A stretch of 64,000 nucleotides of DNA, from assembly GCA_910575435.1 (NCBI GenBank), contig CAJTGI010000010.1, forward strand, positions 62,001 through 126,000, in the 5' to 3' direction. The stretch is from Clostridiaceae bacterium (GTDB taxonomy: Bacteria; Bacillota; Clostridia; Lachnospirales; Lachnospiraceae). A model generated the notes under the pieces. The model saw only the letters and a list, made by a program, of their open reading frames with translations, searched no databases and was not told where the DNA came from. A program made the position numbers and the translations under genes. This document shows, in pieces, positions 40,685 through 48,897 of this stretch. Positions within the stretch are counted from its first letter, which is position 1. Every line of letters starts with the position of its first letter.

Positions 40685-40757
40685 TGACATGCCGCTTCCA
40701 GCGGCATCACCATAGGTAAAAGCCGGTTGCTTGGCATTTTGCACTCTCGCAATTACC
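40685..40757 (-). repeat. 5'-leader hairpin repeat, copy before tkt
   Basis: TGCCGCTTCCAGCGGCA forms a 6-bp perfect stem and is followed by GTAAAAGCCGGTTGCT and GCACTCTCGCAATTACC. The same order recurs at 47062-47134 before spo0A, and in diverged form at 45951-46008 before glgA, each in the same orientation to its gene. Confidence 0.7.
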
Positions 40758-40782
40758 GATGCTTTCATGCCATGGCCATTCA

Positions 40783-41442
40783 TTATTCTCCAAAGACAGC
40801 AATATAATCCTTCTGGAACTTCTCAATGCCCTGCTCCGTCAGCGGATGCTTCGTCATCTGCTCGATGACATTATAAGGAACCGTTGCAATATCAGCCCCT
40901 GCCAGCGCGCAGTCCGTCACATGGATCGGATTGCGGATGCTAGCCGCAATAATCTCCGTACTGATGTCAGGATAATTCGCAAAGATAGCCGCAATGGACT
41001 CAATCAAGTCAATCCCCGGCATGGAGATATCGTCCAGCCGTCCCAGGAATGGGGATACATATGCCGCGCCCGCCTTCGCCGCCAGAAGTGCCTGGTTTGC
41101 ACTGAAAATCAACGTGACATTGCACTTGATGCCCTCGCTGGAGAGAACCTTCGTGGCCTTCAAACCCTCCACCGTCATAGGAATCTTAACCACCATATTC
41201 GGATGAAGTTTAGCAATCTCCCTGCCCTCTGCAATCATCCCTTCCGCATCTACTGTCGTCGCCTTCACCTCGCCGCTGATAGGGCCGTCCACGATGGACG
41301 CAATCTCCTGCAAGATTTCCTCCTGGCTCTTGCCGCCCTCTTTCGCAATCAGGGATGGATTGGTAGTGACGCCGCAAATCACGCCCATGTCATTTGCCTT
41401 CCGAATGTCCTCAATCTTTCCTGTGTCAACGAATAACTTCAT
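40783..41442 (-). CDS. tal: Transaldolase
   Basis: Small transaldolase of the fructose-6-phosphate-aldolase-like subfamily, 219 residues, the usual length. It moves a dihydroxyacetone unit between sugar phosphates in the non-oxidative pentose phosphate pathway. [20 protein letters not shown], then [13 protein letters not shown], open the barrel. NMVVKIPMT contains the Schiff-base lysine (K86). [20 protein letters not shown] and [11 protein letters not shown] match the family. It is first in tal-tktN-tktC, which gathers the pathway's carbon-shuffling enzymes, and has a near-consensus promoter. A ribosome site (AAGGAGG) precedes the ATG. Confidence 0.97.
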   Translation of the reverse strand: MKLFVDTGKIEDIRKANDMGVICGVTTNPSLIAKEGGKSQEEILQEIASIVDGPISGEVKATTVDAEGMIAEGREIAKLHPNMVVKIPMTVEGLKATKVLSSEGIKCNVTLIFSANQALLAAKAGAAYVSPFLGRLDDISMPGIDLIESIAAIFANYPDISTEIIAASIRNPIHVTDCALAGADIATVPYNVIEQMTKHPLTEQGIEKFQKDYIAVFGE

Positions 41443-41528
41443 AAATGTAATCCTCCTTCGATATATAATTCATAAATTTGCAGAAGCCCCCTTTCGGGAC
41501 TGCCGCCCTTCAATATGCACCTTTTTCC

Positions 41529-41557
41529 ATTATACAACTTTTCCCTTCCACGGTCAA
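41529..41557 (-). promoter_or_regulatory. Sigma-A promoter of tal-tkt
   Basis: On the minus strand TTGACC (41552-41557), 17 bases, TATAAT (41529-41534), about 85 bases before the tal start. Confidence 0.82.
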
Positions 41558-41561
41558 CGAA

Positions 41562-43316
41562 TTACCGAAACCAGAAATCCTTAAAATCCTTTTTGCACAC
41601 CCTGTAGGGGCGGGTCTGGGTAGCGTATTCGCGAATCAGCCTCCCCGTAGTATCCGCCTCCTTGAAAGACTTGGCATCGCTATGGCAATAAATGTACTGA
41701 TCGCCATCTAAAATGTAGTTTCCATCCTTTTGATTCCCCTCCACCTTATTCTTGATCTTTAACTGATAGGTATTCGTCGTCTCATCCACACGGAAAGACA
41801 GATAATAGGAATTGCCATTCGCCTTGGCTCCCGTCCCCACATTGTTGCTAAACATAGTCAGGTCGTACTGCCCCTCCGCCGACCGCTTCTTATACCCGAT
41901 CGCCTCCTGGCCATACTGAGACATAAAGGGGTCTGGCACTACCGGCTTCTTAAGAATATTCCTGATTGCCGGAGTAGAAGTAGGCTCTGATTCGCCTTCT
42001 TCCGATGCCTTCGCCAGCACCTTCTTCTGTAGATTCTTATAAGACCCATATATCTTCTTATCCGCAATGATATAATTTAATTTAGGAAGCAGGCTCCCTA
42101 CATTGCTCACATGGAAGACGCTCGACAATTTTCTGGAACTTAGCAGCAGCTTATTGGTTCCAGTCACCTGGATGGAATTCAGGTCAATCCAGTTCACGCT
42201 CTTCTTCTTTGCCTGTTGTACAGATTTCCGGTAAACGCTCTTTAGCACATCCTCCATATCCAGCACCTGGGAAACCTTCCCCGTCTCCAATTCCACCTGC
42301 AGCACTTTGCTCCTGGGGCTTGCCCCCTTCTGCTTTGCCGTAGCAATGGCATAGACATTGCCATATCCATCATAGACAAACTCTCCCTCCTGGTCATAGC
42401 CATTGATGGCAATGGCTTTCGTCACCTGGCCCAGGGAATTGATTTGCACCAGCTGATTGGGGGACGTGGCATAGGTCAGGGTATCATAAATCTGCTCCAT
42501 ATTCCGCCCTATGTAGTGGTTCGTGGGAATCTCCCCCCGCAGCACGCCGGAATTGTCGTAGAGCAGAATCGCCGTCTGACTGGTCTTCCCAGACTTCCTG
42601 CCCTCCTGAAACACAGTAAACAGACCATTGGAAATAGTTTTCTTGCTCACGCCCTTCTTGCTAGCCAGGCGAGTTGGCACCCCCGCCGGGCTGGCAGGAA
42701 TATCGATGGAGAATGTCTTCGTCTCAGACAATTCATCATTCTGGTTAAATAATTTCAAATGAATATAATTGGTCTGGCCTGGAACCAATCCCACCAGCTG
42801 ATATTCATGCTCCTTTGTCACCTTTCCGGCATTTTTTGCGTAGGCAGTTCTGGTAAAGTCTGAAATAGAAGCATCTCTCACAGAAATTGTATATCTCACA
42901 TAACAATTTCCCTTCGTCTCAAAATACACATACATGGAACTTCTGTTAGTGCCATAGGGATTGTACGCCCACAATGCATCCTCCGTGGAGAACGCCTTAT
43001 TTTTCTTGATTGCGGTCAGATTTTCCTCCACGGAAGCCGATTTGGGGACGGAATAAATCTCCTCCACGGAAGAGAAATCGGTAGTCACCACATTCTTCTC
43101 GCTTCCAGACAGATGCAGTGGAATGATATCCACTTCCTTAATCTGATCCAGGACTTTCCCCTTCTGCTCCTCCTGCAAATCCCGCTCCTCCTTCAGCAGG
43201 GCCTGCTCCTTCTCCTCAATCTCCTTGGACATATTATTCATCTTCCACAAAAAAGCGCCAGTGCCCGCCAAAAGCACCACCAGCGTAATGATAATAACTC
43301 GCAACTTCTTCTTCAT
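41562..43316 (-). CDS. Membrane-anchored arylsulfotransferase-like protein, altered active-site motif
   Basis: About 584 residues. One N-terminal helix (VIIITLVVLLAGTGAFLW) and a short coiled coil (KEIEEKEQALLKEERDLQEE) anchor an extracellular region. An Ig-like part (about 130-215) and a propeller-like part (220 onward, ILLYDNSGVLRGEIPTNHYI, FVYDGYGNVYAIATAKQKGA) follow the layout of AssT arylsulfate sulfotransferases. The segment NWIDLNSIQVTGTNKLLLSS aligns with the AssT block usually written DW-x-H-x-NS...SSR; here Asp replaces the His, while SSRK is kept. Transfer of sulfate is therefore doubtful. The ATG at 43316 has GAGG seven bases upstream. Its promoter is not obvious. Confidence 0.7.
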   Translation of the reverse strand: MKKKLRVIIITLVVLLAGTGAFLWKMNNMSKEIEEKEQALLKEERDLQEEQKGKVLDQIKEVDIIPLHLSGSEKNVVTTDFSSVEEIYSVPKSASVEENLTAIKKNKAFSTEDALWAYNPYGTNRSSMYVYFETKGNCYVRYTISVRDASISDFTRTAYAKNAGKVTKEHEYQLVGLVPGQTNYIHLKLFNQNDELSETKTFSIDIPASPAGVPTRLASKKGVSKKTISNGLFTVFQEGRKSGKTSQTAILLYDNSGVLRGEIPTNHYIGRNMEQIYDTLTYATSPNQLVQINSLGQVTKAIAINGYDQEGEFVYDGYGNVYAIATAKQKGASPRSKVLQVELETGKVSQVLDMEDVLKSVYRKSVQQAKKKSVNWIDLNSIQVTGTNKLLLSSRKLSSVFHVSNVGSLLPKLNYIIADKKIYGSYKNLQKKVLAKASEEGESEPTSTPAIRNILKKPVVPDPFMSQYGQEAIGYKKRSAEGQYDLTMFSNNVGTGAKANGNSYYLSFRVDETTNTYQLKIKNKVEGNQKDGNYILDGDQYIYCHSDAKSFKEADTTGRLIREYATQTRPYRVCKKDFKDFWFR

Positions 43317-43343
43317 AACCACACCTCATTTTTGCGCAACTGC

Positions 43344-43781
43344 TTAGGAACTGTGTTCCTTTACCACCAGAGACGATAATTTTTGATATAGTTCCGGAAA
43401 TTCCTTCTTTACCCGCAAGGGCTTCATATCGCAATCCAGAAAGCAATGCCCAGTCCTTCCCCTGGTGCATAGCTGCTGGGTGCCCTCATGATATATTTCA
43501 TAGGAAACTTCCAGTTTGATCCCATGATATTTGGCAAAGCGGCTCTCAATCCGAATGTTATCGTCATACTGCAACGGCCTGACATACTCGCATTCCACAA
43601 AGGTCACAGGAATGATGATTCCCATCTCCTCGATATTTCTATAAGACATGCCACTCTGAGCCATCAGATCCAGCCTGGCTTCCTCAAAAAACCGAATGTA
43701 GTTGGAGTGATGGACAATGCCCATGCAGTCCGTCTCATAATAATTGACTTTCCTTCGGTATATCGCCATACCGTTTTCCAT
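43344..43781 (-). CDS. Acyl-CoA thioesterase, YbgC/4HBT hotdog family
   Basis: A 145-residue hotdog-fold protein. DCMGIVHHSNYIRFFEEAR is the 4-hydroxybenzoyl-CoA thioesterase signature, in which the first Asp is catalytic. PVTFVECEYVRPLQYDDNIR and YHGIKLEVSYEIYHEG form the central strands, and TGHCFLDCDMKPLRV the last. The family hydrolyses short acyl-CoA or acyl-ACP; the substrate here is unknown. The ATG at 43781 follows GGGAGG at about ten bases. It ends 27 bases before the arylsulfotransferase-like gene, so they may be co-transcribed. Confidence 0.9.
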   Translation of the reverse strand: MENGMAIYRRKVNYYETDCMGIVHHSNYIRFFEEARLDLMAQSGMSYRNIEEMGIIIPVTFVECEYVRPLQYDDNIRIESRFAKYHGIKLEVSYEIYHEGTQQLCTRGRTGHCFLDCDMKPLRVKKEFPELYQKLSSLVVKEHSS

Positions 43782-43833
43782 TCTACCACATCCTCCCACT
43801 TATTTCTATAGAAAGTATCTACCTTCTCTCTAT

Positions 43834-43938
43834 GACTGTGAATAGTAAGTTACCATTCGCAGCCGCTCATCCCCTCATGCGATAGCCCCGTTGCCTAACG
43901 GCATCGGTCGTTGCGTTTCCATGACTGTGAATAGTAAC
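43834..43938. repeat. MITE-like repeat, second copy
   Basis: It begins GACTGTGAATAGTAA and ends GACTGTGAATAGTAAC. Between are CGCTCATCCCCTCATGCGATAG and CCGTTGCCTAACGGCATCGG in pieces that match 1530-1587 in inverse orientation. It lies between the thioesterase and cold-shock genes. Confidence 0.7.
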
Positions 43939-43987
43939 AACAGTAACAGTATACCACAAGAAAGAAACGATTCCCAGCATTATTTCA

Positions 43988-44016
43988 TTGACACTTCCCA
44001 ACGGATATGATAGATT
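43988..44016 (+). promoter_or_regulatory. Promoter of the cold-shock gene
   Basis: TTGACA (43988-43993), 17 bases, TAGATT (44011-44016). It leaves a leader of about 50 bases before the start codon. Confidence 0.7.
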
Positions 44017-44075
44017 ATATATGTTGGCAAAAAAATGTCATTTGACAACAGAATATATTTTTAGGAGGCAGTACA

Positions 44076-44276
44076 ATGAAAGGAACAGTGAAATGGTTTA
44101 ATGCCAAAAAGGGATTCGGCTTTATCTCAGACGAGACAGGAAAAGATGTATTCGTACACTTCTCTGCTCTTCAGATGGACGGGTTCAAAGTTCTCGACGA
44201 GGGTGAAGAAGTAGAATTCGACGTTGTAAACGGTGAAAAGGGACCTCAGGCATCAAACGTAGTTAGAATCGGCTAA
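44076..44276 (+). CDS. cspA: Cold-shock protein, CspA family
   Basis: A 66-residue single cold-shock domain that binds single-stranded RNA and DNA and acts as an RNA chaperone. [19 protein letters not shown] contains RNP1 (KGFGFI) and [14 protein letters not shown]2 (VFVHF). It ends [13 protein letters not shown] as in most Csp proteins. AGGAGG precedes the ATG by seven bases. The gene stands alone with its own promoter and terminator, and a 150-base 3' region with no ORF. Which of the several usual Csp paralogues it is cannot be told. Confidence 0.97.
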   Translation: MKGTVKWFNAKKGFGFISDETGKDVFVHFSALQMDGFKVLDEGEEVEFDVVNGEKGPQASNVVRIG

Positions 44277-44430
44277 TTTTGCACAGTTATAATCAAGAAT
44301 CATTCAAAATTTTTATAGATAAGTGTTTGATTGATACTATTCCATGTGTTCCGGATGGTACGCAGATATAGTTACCTTTTATTTCATTTTATTTTAAAAG
44401 TTTAGAAATTCGTATTAGGTTGTAACCTAA

Positions 44431-44456
44431 AAAGAACCGCAGCAATGCGGTTCTTT
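44431..44456 (+). terminator. Terminator of the cold-shock gene
   Basis: AAAGAACCGC / GCGGTTCTTT with a six-base loop and T-run. It also faces glgA from the other side. Confidence 0.92.
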
Positions 44457-44490
44457 TTATAATGTAAAAGTAAAGCCAAGTGAAACTCGC

Positions 44491-45927
44491 TTATAGTCTC
44501 CTATATAAATCAGCATATTTCCCAGCAGAATTTCCCCAGGAGAAATCCATAGCCATGCCCCTGTCAATGATTTTATTCCACTCGCGCTTCCTATTATAGT
44601 ACACGTCCTTCGCATAGCGAATCGTATCCAGCATCTCATGGGCATTGTAGTTGCAGAACGAGAAGCCCGTTCCCTTGCTCTCATACTCATTGTATGGCTC
44701 CACTGTATCCCGAAGCCCTCCTGTCTCCCGCACGATGGGCACCGTGCCATAGCGCAGGCTCATCAGCTGGCTCAATCCGCAGGGCTCAAACAGGGACGGC
44801 ATCAAAAATGCATCGCATGCCGCATATATCTTGTGAGACCGCTCGTTGGAATAAAAGATATTCGCAGACACCCTGTCATGGTACTTCCACTCAAAGTGGC
44901 GGAATAAATTCTCATACCGCTCTTCCCCTGTGCCCAGCACCACCAGCTGGGTATCCTCGGCACAAATTTCCTCAATCACGTAGTCAATCAGGTCAAAGCC
45001 CTTCTGGTCCGTGAGCCGGGAAACGATGCCGATCATGAATTTCTTATCATTTTCCTCCAAGCCCAACTCCCTCTGCAAGCCACGCTTATTCTTCACCTTC
45101 TCCTTGCGGAATGTCTTGGCAGAGTAATTCTGGAAAATCATCGGATCCGTCTCCGGATTGTATTCATTGTAATCCAAACCATTCACGATGCCCACCAGGG
45201 AATTGCTCCTAGCTCGCATCAATCCGTCAAGATGCTCCCCATAGAAGGGCATCTTAATCTCCTCCGCATAGGAATCGCTCACCGTGGTAACCATGTCCGA
45301 ATAGACGATGCCCCCCTTGAGGTAATTGGCATCTCCGTAGGCTTCCAACTTATCCGCAGAAAAGAAATAAGATTTCAGTCCCGTGATGTCCTTCACCTTC
45401 TGCAGATTCCAGATTCCCTGAAACTTCAGGTTGTGTATGGTCATAATCGTCTTAATGTCGTGGTAAAAGGGATTCTCCGCAAACATATCTTTCAAATACA
45501 CCGGAATCAATCCTGTCTGCCAGTCATGGCAGTGAATGATGTCCGGACGAAAATCAATGCTGGGCAATGCAGAGAGAGACGCCTTGCAGAAAAAGGCAAA
45601 TTTCTCGATATCCTCATGGATATTTCCATAGGGCTGGAATCCTGCAAAATAGAATTCATTGTCTACGAAATAGAATTTCACTCCCTCGAATTCCATCTCA
45701 AGAATCCCAACATACTGCTTTCTCCATGCCAGATCAATATAGAAATGGGTAACATAATTCATCTCCTGCTTCCACTTCTCAGGAATGCAGGCATATTTGG
45801 GAATCATGACCCTCACGTCAAACTCTTTCTGATTAAAATACTTTGGCAGCGACCCCACCACGTCCGCAAGCCCCCCTGTCTTGATAAAGGGCACGCATTC
45901 AGACGCTACAAACAATACATTTTTCAT
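44491..45927 (-). CDS. glgA: Glycogen synthase (GT5)
   Basis: Adds glucose from ADP-glucose to glycogen, 478 residues. The N-terminal MKNVLFVASECVPFIKTGGL and ADVVGSLPKYF hold the KTGGL donor-binding motif. PDIIHCHDWQTGLIPVYLKD, then NLKFQGIWN and YSDMVTTVSDSYAEEI are typical of GT5 synthases. The C-terminal half has FMIGIVSRLTDQKGFDLI and LFEPCGLSQLMSLRYGTVPI. The ATG at 45927 follows AAGGAGG; longer in-frame starts upstream run into a repeat. No other glycogen gene is in the window. The hairpin element before it is a diverged copy of that before tkt and spo0A. Confidence 0.97.
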   Translation of the reverse strand: MKNVLFVASECVPFIKTGGLADVVGSLPKYFNQKEFDVRVMIPKYACIPEKWKQEMNYVTHFYIDLAWRKQYVGILEMEFEGVKFYFVDNEFYFAGFQPYGNIHEDIEKFAFFCKASLSALPSIDFRPDIIHCHDWQTGLIPVYLKDMFAENPFYHDIKTIMTIHNLKFQGIWNLQKVKDITGLKSYFFSADKLEAYGDANYLKGGIVYSDMVTTVSDSYAEEIKMPFYGEHLDGLMRARSNSLVGIVNGLDYNEYNPETDPMIFQNYSAKTFRKEKVKNKRGLQRELGLEENDKKFMIGIVSRLTDQKGFDLIDYVIEEICAEDTQLVVLGTGEERYENLFRHFEWKYHDRVSANIFYSNERSHKIYAACDAFLMPSLFEPCGLSQLMSLRYGTVPIVRETGGLRDTVEPYNEYESKGTGFSFCNYNAHEMLDTIRYAKDVYYNRKREWNKIIDRGMAMDFSWGNSAGKYADLYRRL

Positions 45928-45950
45928 GCTAACCTCCTTCTTCCCTAAAC

Positions 45951-46008
45951 TGACATGCTGCATTATTGCGACATTGACGCTTTCCAGCAGCAGCATTCGT
46001 AAAAGCGG
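45951..46008 (-). repeat. 5'-leader hairpin repeat, diverged copy before glgA
   Basis: TGACATGCTGCATTATTGCG, then CTTTCCAGCAGCAGCATTCG and TAAAAGCGG, follow the order of the copies at 40685 and 47062 with changes inside the stem. It starts 24 bases upstream of the glgA start. Confidence 0.5.
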
Positions 46009-46096
46009 AAAATAAAATACCTTACAATTAAGTATACTAAATATTTCCTCTAAATGGAAGAAGTTTTTAAATAAACTTTATACCGTTACTATTCTA

Positions 46097-46154
46097 GTTA
46101 CTATTCACGGTCGTTCATCCCTTCATTCGATAGACCCGCTGCCTAACGGCATCG
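46097..46154 (+). repeat. MITE-like repeat, third copy
   Basis: GTTACTATTCACGG, then TCGTTCATCCCTTCATTCGA and TAGACCCGCTGCCTAACGGC, ATCG. It matches 1530-1587 inverted, with few differences. It directly abuts another repeat that reaches the spo0A stop codon. Confidence 0.7.
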
Positions 46155-46221
46155 TGTCTACACTCCGTTTCGGTCCGTGCTGAACAGACATCCACCGGAT
46201 GTCTGGCACCGTTTCTTACGC
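46155..46221 (-). repeat. Repeat overlapping the spo0A stop codon
   Basis: Read on the minus strand it begins CGTAAGAAACGGTGCCAGAC, where TAA is the spo0A stop, and continues ATCCGGTGGATGTCTGTTCA and GCACGGA. The segment 4043-4110 is the same sequence with about 80 percent identity by eye. The core CAGACATCC/GGATGTCTG is a perfect hairpin with no T-run. Confidence 0.65.
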
Positions 46222-47004
46222 TCGCATCTTGTATTCCAGCCGAATCTTATCGGCAATCAATGCCACAAATTCCGAATTGGTGGGCTTCCCCTTTCGAGAA
46301 TTGACAGTATATCCGAAAAGTTCCTCAATGGTGTCCATCTTCCCCCGGCTCCACGCCACCTCGATTGCATGGCGGATTGCCCGCTCCACCCTGCTTGACG
46401 TGGTCTTATGGTTCTTCGCAATAGTGGGGTAGAGCCTTTTGGTAATAGAGCCCATGATTTCCCCATCATTCACCGACATGACGATGGCATCCCTCAGGTA
46501 CTGGTATCCCTTGATATGGGCTGGCACGCCAATCTCATGGATGATATTCGTCACATCCGCTTCCAGAGATCCCACCTTGCTGGGCTGGGGATTCTCAAAC
46601 ACAGTATTAATCACCTTTCTGTCACAATCTTTCCCAGCGCCTACGGCCCGCACTCTGGATACCAGCACTCTGGTATCGAAAGGCTTCAGGATATAATAGG
46701 CAGCCCCCAGGGCAAAGGCATGCTCCGTCACGCTCTCCTGGCTCACCGCTGACACCACGATAAATTTAGGAACCTCCTCCTGGCTATTCCTCAATCGCTC
46801 CATCACGCCCAGTCCATCTATCTTCGGCATGATTAGGTCAAGCAGAACTACATCGGGCTTCAACAAATGAATCATCTTCAATGCCTCTTCCCCATCTGCC
46901 GCCGTACCTACCACCTGTATGTCTTCCTCCTTGGTTAGAGCCTCTTTCAGTAAGTTCACGATTCTTCTGTTGTCGTCCACCAATAAAACTTTTACTTCCT
47001 GCAT
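46216..47004 (-). CDS. spo0A: Stage 0 sporulation master regulator Spo0A
   Basis: Response regulator that commits the cell to sporulation. Of 262 residues, the first 125 are the receiver: VLLVDDNRR (D10, D11), [10 protein letters not shown] with the phosphorylated D56, VVSAVSQ and ILKPFD. The C-terminal DNA-binding domain is the Spo0A-specific one: [40 protein letters not shown] with the recognition helix and [13 protein letters not shown]. The ATG at 47004 has AAGGA seven bases upstream and gives the usual N-terminus. It follows spoIVB as in nearly all endospore formers. A 0A-box-like site lies upstream at 47334. The organism is thus probably spore-forming. Confidence 0.98.
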   Translation of the reverse strand: MQEVKVLLVDDNRRIVNLLKEALTKEEDIQVVGTAADGEEALKMIHLLKPDVVLLDLIMPKIDGLGVMERLRNSQEEVPKFIVVSAVSQESVTEHAFALGAAYYILKPFDTRVLVSRVRAVGAGKDCDRKVINTVFENPQPSKVGSLEADVTNIIHEIGVPAHIKGYQYLRDAIVMSVNDGEIMGSITKRLYPTIAKNHKTTSSRVERAIRHAIEVAWSRGKMDTIEELFGYTVNSRKGKPTNSEFVALIADKIRLEYKMRA

Positions 47005-47061
47005 GCTGCTTTCCTTTCTGTTTTCAGCCAACTTTGCCTATTTTCTAAGCCTATCATATAT

Positions 47062-47134
47062 TGACATGCCGCTTCCAGCGGCATCATCATACGTAAAAGT
47101 CGATTGCTCCGTGCTATGCACTCTTACAATCGCC
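47062..47134 (-). repeat. 5'-leader hairpin repeat, copy before spo0A
   Basis: TGCCGCTTCCAGCGGCA, then GTAAAAGTCGATTGCT and GCACTCTTACAATCGCC, nearly identical to 40685-40757. It lies 58 bases upstream of the spo0A start. Confidence 0.7.
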
Positions 47135-47164
47135 ACCTATATTCGCAATCCGTCCTATCGGAAA

Positions 47165-47257
47165 CATGAATAAGCATATTGCTTATTCATGTTATTGCAT
47201 CATTTCGGTGGTGCGCCAAATGTCCAAGCCTGCCTACATGCAAGCATGTGGCAGGCT
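47165..47257. repeat. Two strong palindromes between spoIVB and spo0A
   Basis: CATGAATAAGCA (47165-47176) and TGCTTATTCATG (47180-47191) form a perfect 12-bp inverted repeat with a three-base centre. A second, AGCCTGCC with ACATG (47227-47240) and CATGT with GGCAGGCT (47245-47257), also forms a stable stem. Neither has a T-run, so neither is a clear terminator. Together with the leader repeat and the 0A box they fill the 360-base gap. Confidence 0.55.
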
Positions 47258-47333
47258 CGTCCACTTGTCTTTACTTTTACAGTAATTATATGCATGTCCA
47301 GAAAGTTCTCTCAACTAAAATGAAAGCCTACAT

Positions 47334-47340
47334 TTCGACA
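47334..47340 (-). promoter_or_regulatory. Candidate Spo0A-binding site (0A box)
   Basis: On the minus strand AATGTCGAAATG contains TGTCGAA, the 0A-box core. It is about 330 bases upstream of the spo0A start and close to the spoIVB stop. Autoregulation is inferred; a seven-base match alone is weak. Confidence 0.4.
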
Positions 47341-47365
47341 TTCTTATTGGTTTCTCGTGATACCG

Positions 47366-48559
47366 CTACAGCATATTCTCTATAAACGTGCCGTACCCCC
47401 CTGTGGGATCATTTACGAACACATGAGTGATGGCCCCGATTACCTTTCCATTCTGGATAATGGGCGCCCCGCTCATTCCCTGCACGATTCCCCCGGTGCG
47501 GCTTAATAATTTCTGATCCGTCATCTTCACAACCATTCCCTTATTCCCCTTAGAATTGATATGGATTTCCTCGATAGATATCTCGAATCGCTCCAGCTTC
47601 GTCCCCAGCTGGCACTGTATCCAAGCCTTGCCCTTTTTCACATCCTGCTTTAGGCCGATGGGCATGGCATCCTCCTCCCGATAGGCGTATTCCTGATTCT
47701 GGATGCTTCCCGTGATTCCCAATCCAGTATTGCTTTCAATAGTGCCAATGCAGTTATTTTTTCCCAAGACAACGCTGCCCACCAGTTCCCCCGGCGTTCC
47801 CCGCTTCCCCTTCCGTATGTCTTCAATCTGGGCAGGATACACGGTTCCTTTTTCCAGCGGAATCACCTTTCCCGTATCAATATCCGTGACCCCATGTCCC
47901 AGCGCAGCATACTGGTTCTTGCTGGTGACGAACGCTAGCGTCCCGATGCCCTCCGTATCCTCCCGCAGCCAGATTCCCAGCCGATACGCCCCATCCTTTC
48001 CCTGGATGGCATCCACTTTCACCCGAATCGCATTGCCATTCCTCCGCACGCCCAGGGTAATTCTCTTCTTCCCGCTGCCGTCAATGGCATCCACCACCTC
48101 ATCAATATTTTTCACGCTCTTGCCCTCCACCCGGTAAATGGTATCCCCGGGCTGGAGGATATCCTTTGCCGGCTCATAGGACATGCCGTCCTTTCCCTGA
48201 ACCTTAGCCGTCCCCAGAACCATCACCCCGTCAGACTGGATATAAAGCCCCACCGCCCTGCCGGAGGGCATCACCTTCTCCTCCTCAATCACATCGAATT
48301 TAATATTTTTATAGTGGAATAGACCGAACAGCTTTAGTTCTGCCTGATAGCTTCCCAGAGCGCTCACAGGAACGGACTGGGGTTCCTCCACGCCAAACAT
48401 GTTAAAATCTATCTTTGCATTCCGCTCCACCTGATTCTGAAAGAAATAGATATGATTCGGTATTTTCTGCTCTAATTTCTGCCAATACCAAATGCCAATC
48501 ACGGCGGTATTAACCACAAGCACCATAAATAACAGCAAGCGATACTTTCTTTTTTCCAT
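47366..48559 (-). CDS. spoIVB: SpoIVB peptidase
   Basis: Serine peptidase of family S55, secreted by the forespore to trigger sigma-K activation or related late events. The 397 residues have an N-terminal membrane anchor (LLLFMVLVVNTAVIGIWYW), a PDZ domain (about 130-205, ILQPGDTIYRVEGKSVKNID) and the peptidase domain: QYAALGHGVTDIDTG with the catalytic His, and TGGIVQGMSGAPIIQNGKVI with the Ser. THVFVNDPTGGYGTFIENML is the conserved C-terminus. AGGAGG is five bases before the ATG. It lies between recN and spo0A in the conserved order. A terminator-like hairpin sits only about 20 bases before its start. Confidence 0.97.
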   Translation of the reverse strand: MEKRKYRLLLFMVLVVNTAVIGIWYWQKLEQKIPNHIYFFQNQVERNAKIDFNMFGVEEPQSVPVSALGSYQAELKLFGLFHYKNIKFDVIEEEKVMPSGRAVGLYIQSDGVMVLGTAKVQGKDGMSYEPAKDILQPGDTIYRVEGKSVKNIDEVVDAIDGSGKKRITLGVRRNGNAIRVKVDAIQGKDGAYRLGIWLREDTEGIGTLAFVTSKNQYAALGHGVTDIDTGKVIPLEKGTVYPAQIEDIRKGKRGTPGELVGSVVLGKNNCIGTIESNTGLGITGSIQNQEYAYREEDAMPIGLKQDVKKGKAWIQCQLGTKLERFEISIEEIHINSKGNKGMVVKMTDQKLLSRTGGIVQGMSGAPIIQNGKVIGAITHVFVNDPTGGYGTFIENML

Positions 48560-48577
48560 AAATTCCTCCTGTACAAC

Positions 48578-48612
48578 ATAGAAAAACTGGTATATTTGTT
48601 ATCATATACCAG
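48578..48612 (-). terminator. Terminator-like hairpin immediately before spoIVB
   Basis: On the minus strand CTGGTATAT (48612-48604), an eight-base loop, ATATACCAG (48595-48587) and TTTTT. It would isolate spoIVB from recN, yet it leaves only about 20 bases before the spoIVB start codon. Confidence 0.6.
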
Positions 48613-48897
48613 TCCGGAAAAATTATGCATTATTGCTATTCATGGGCAATCAATGTAAAAGATAATTTCCCATTATCCATCGAATCTTTGATTTTTGCAG
48701 ACCGCATCAACAAAGTAAATGATGTTTTTTGCTGCAAAATTTTGCGCTGCATCCGAGAAAAGAAAAATTGGTCACGCCGCCAGACAACAAAGTATAAGCT
48801 ACGCTTATACTTGCGGCTTTCGTGAGAGGACTTTGCTTTGTGACGCTCGGATCAATGCGTGCTCTGTGCAATGTCTGAGCAGCATGCACCGTAGTAA
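48613..48897. repeat. Gap recN-spoIVB with a 10-bp palindrome
   Basis: AAGTATAAGC (48790-48799), TAC, GCTTATACTT (48803-48812) is a perfect inverted repeat, enclosed by imperfect outer arms (GGTCACGC near 48770, GTGACGC near 48840). The rest of the gap is AT-rich with no supported ORF. A forespore promoter for spoIVB is expected but could not be placed. Confidence 0.45.

Noticed and set aside
41562-43316. Confident call as arylsulfate sulfotransferase
   Set aside because: The conserved His of the DWxHxNS block is Asp here, so only family resemblance is claimed.
46085-46221. Considered a CRISPR or a phage attachment site
   Set aside because: There are no regularly spaced repeats, no cas or integrase gene, and no tRNA. 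The sequences are dispersed palindromic repeats.
48625-48825. Plus-strand ORF of 66 codons between spoIVB and recN
   Set aside because: It spans the 10-bp palindrome, has no ribosome site and no recognisable product.
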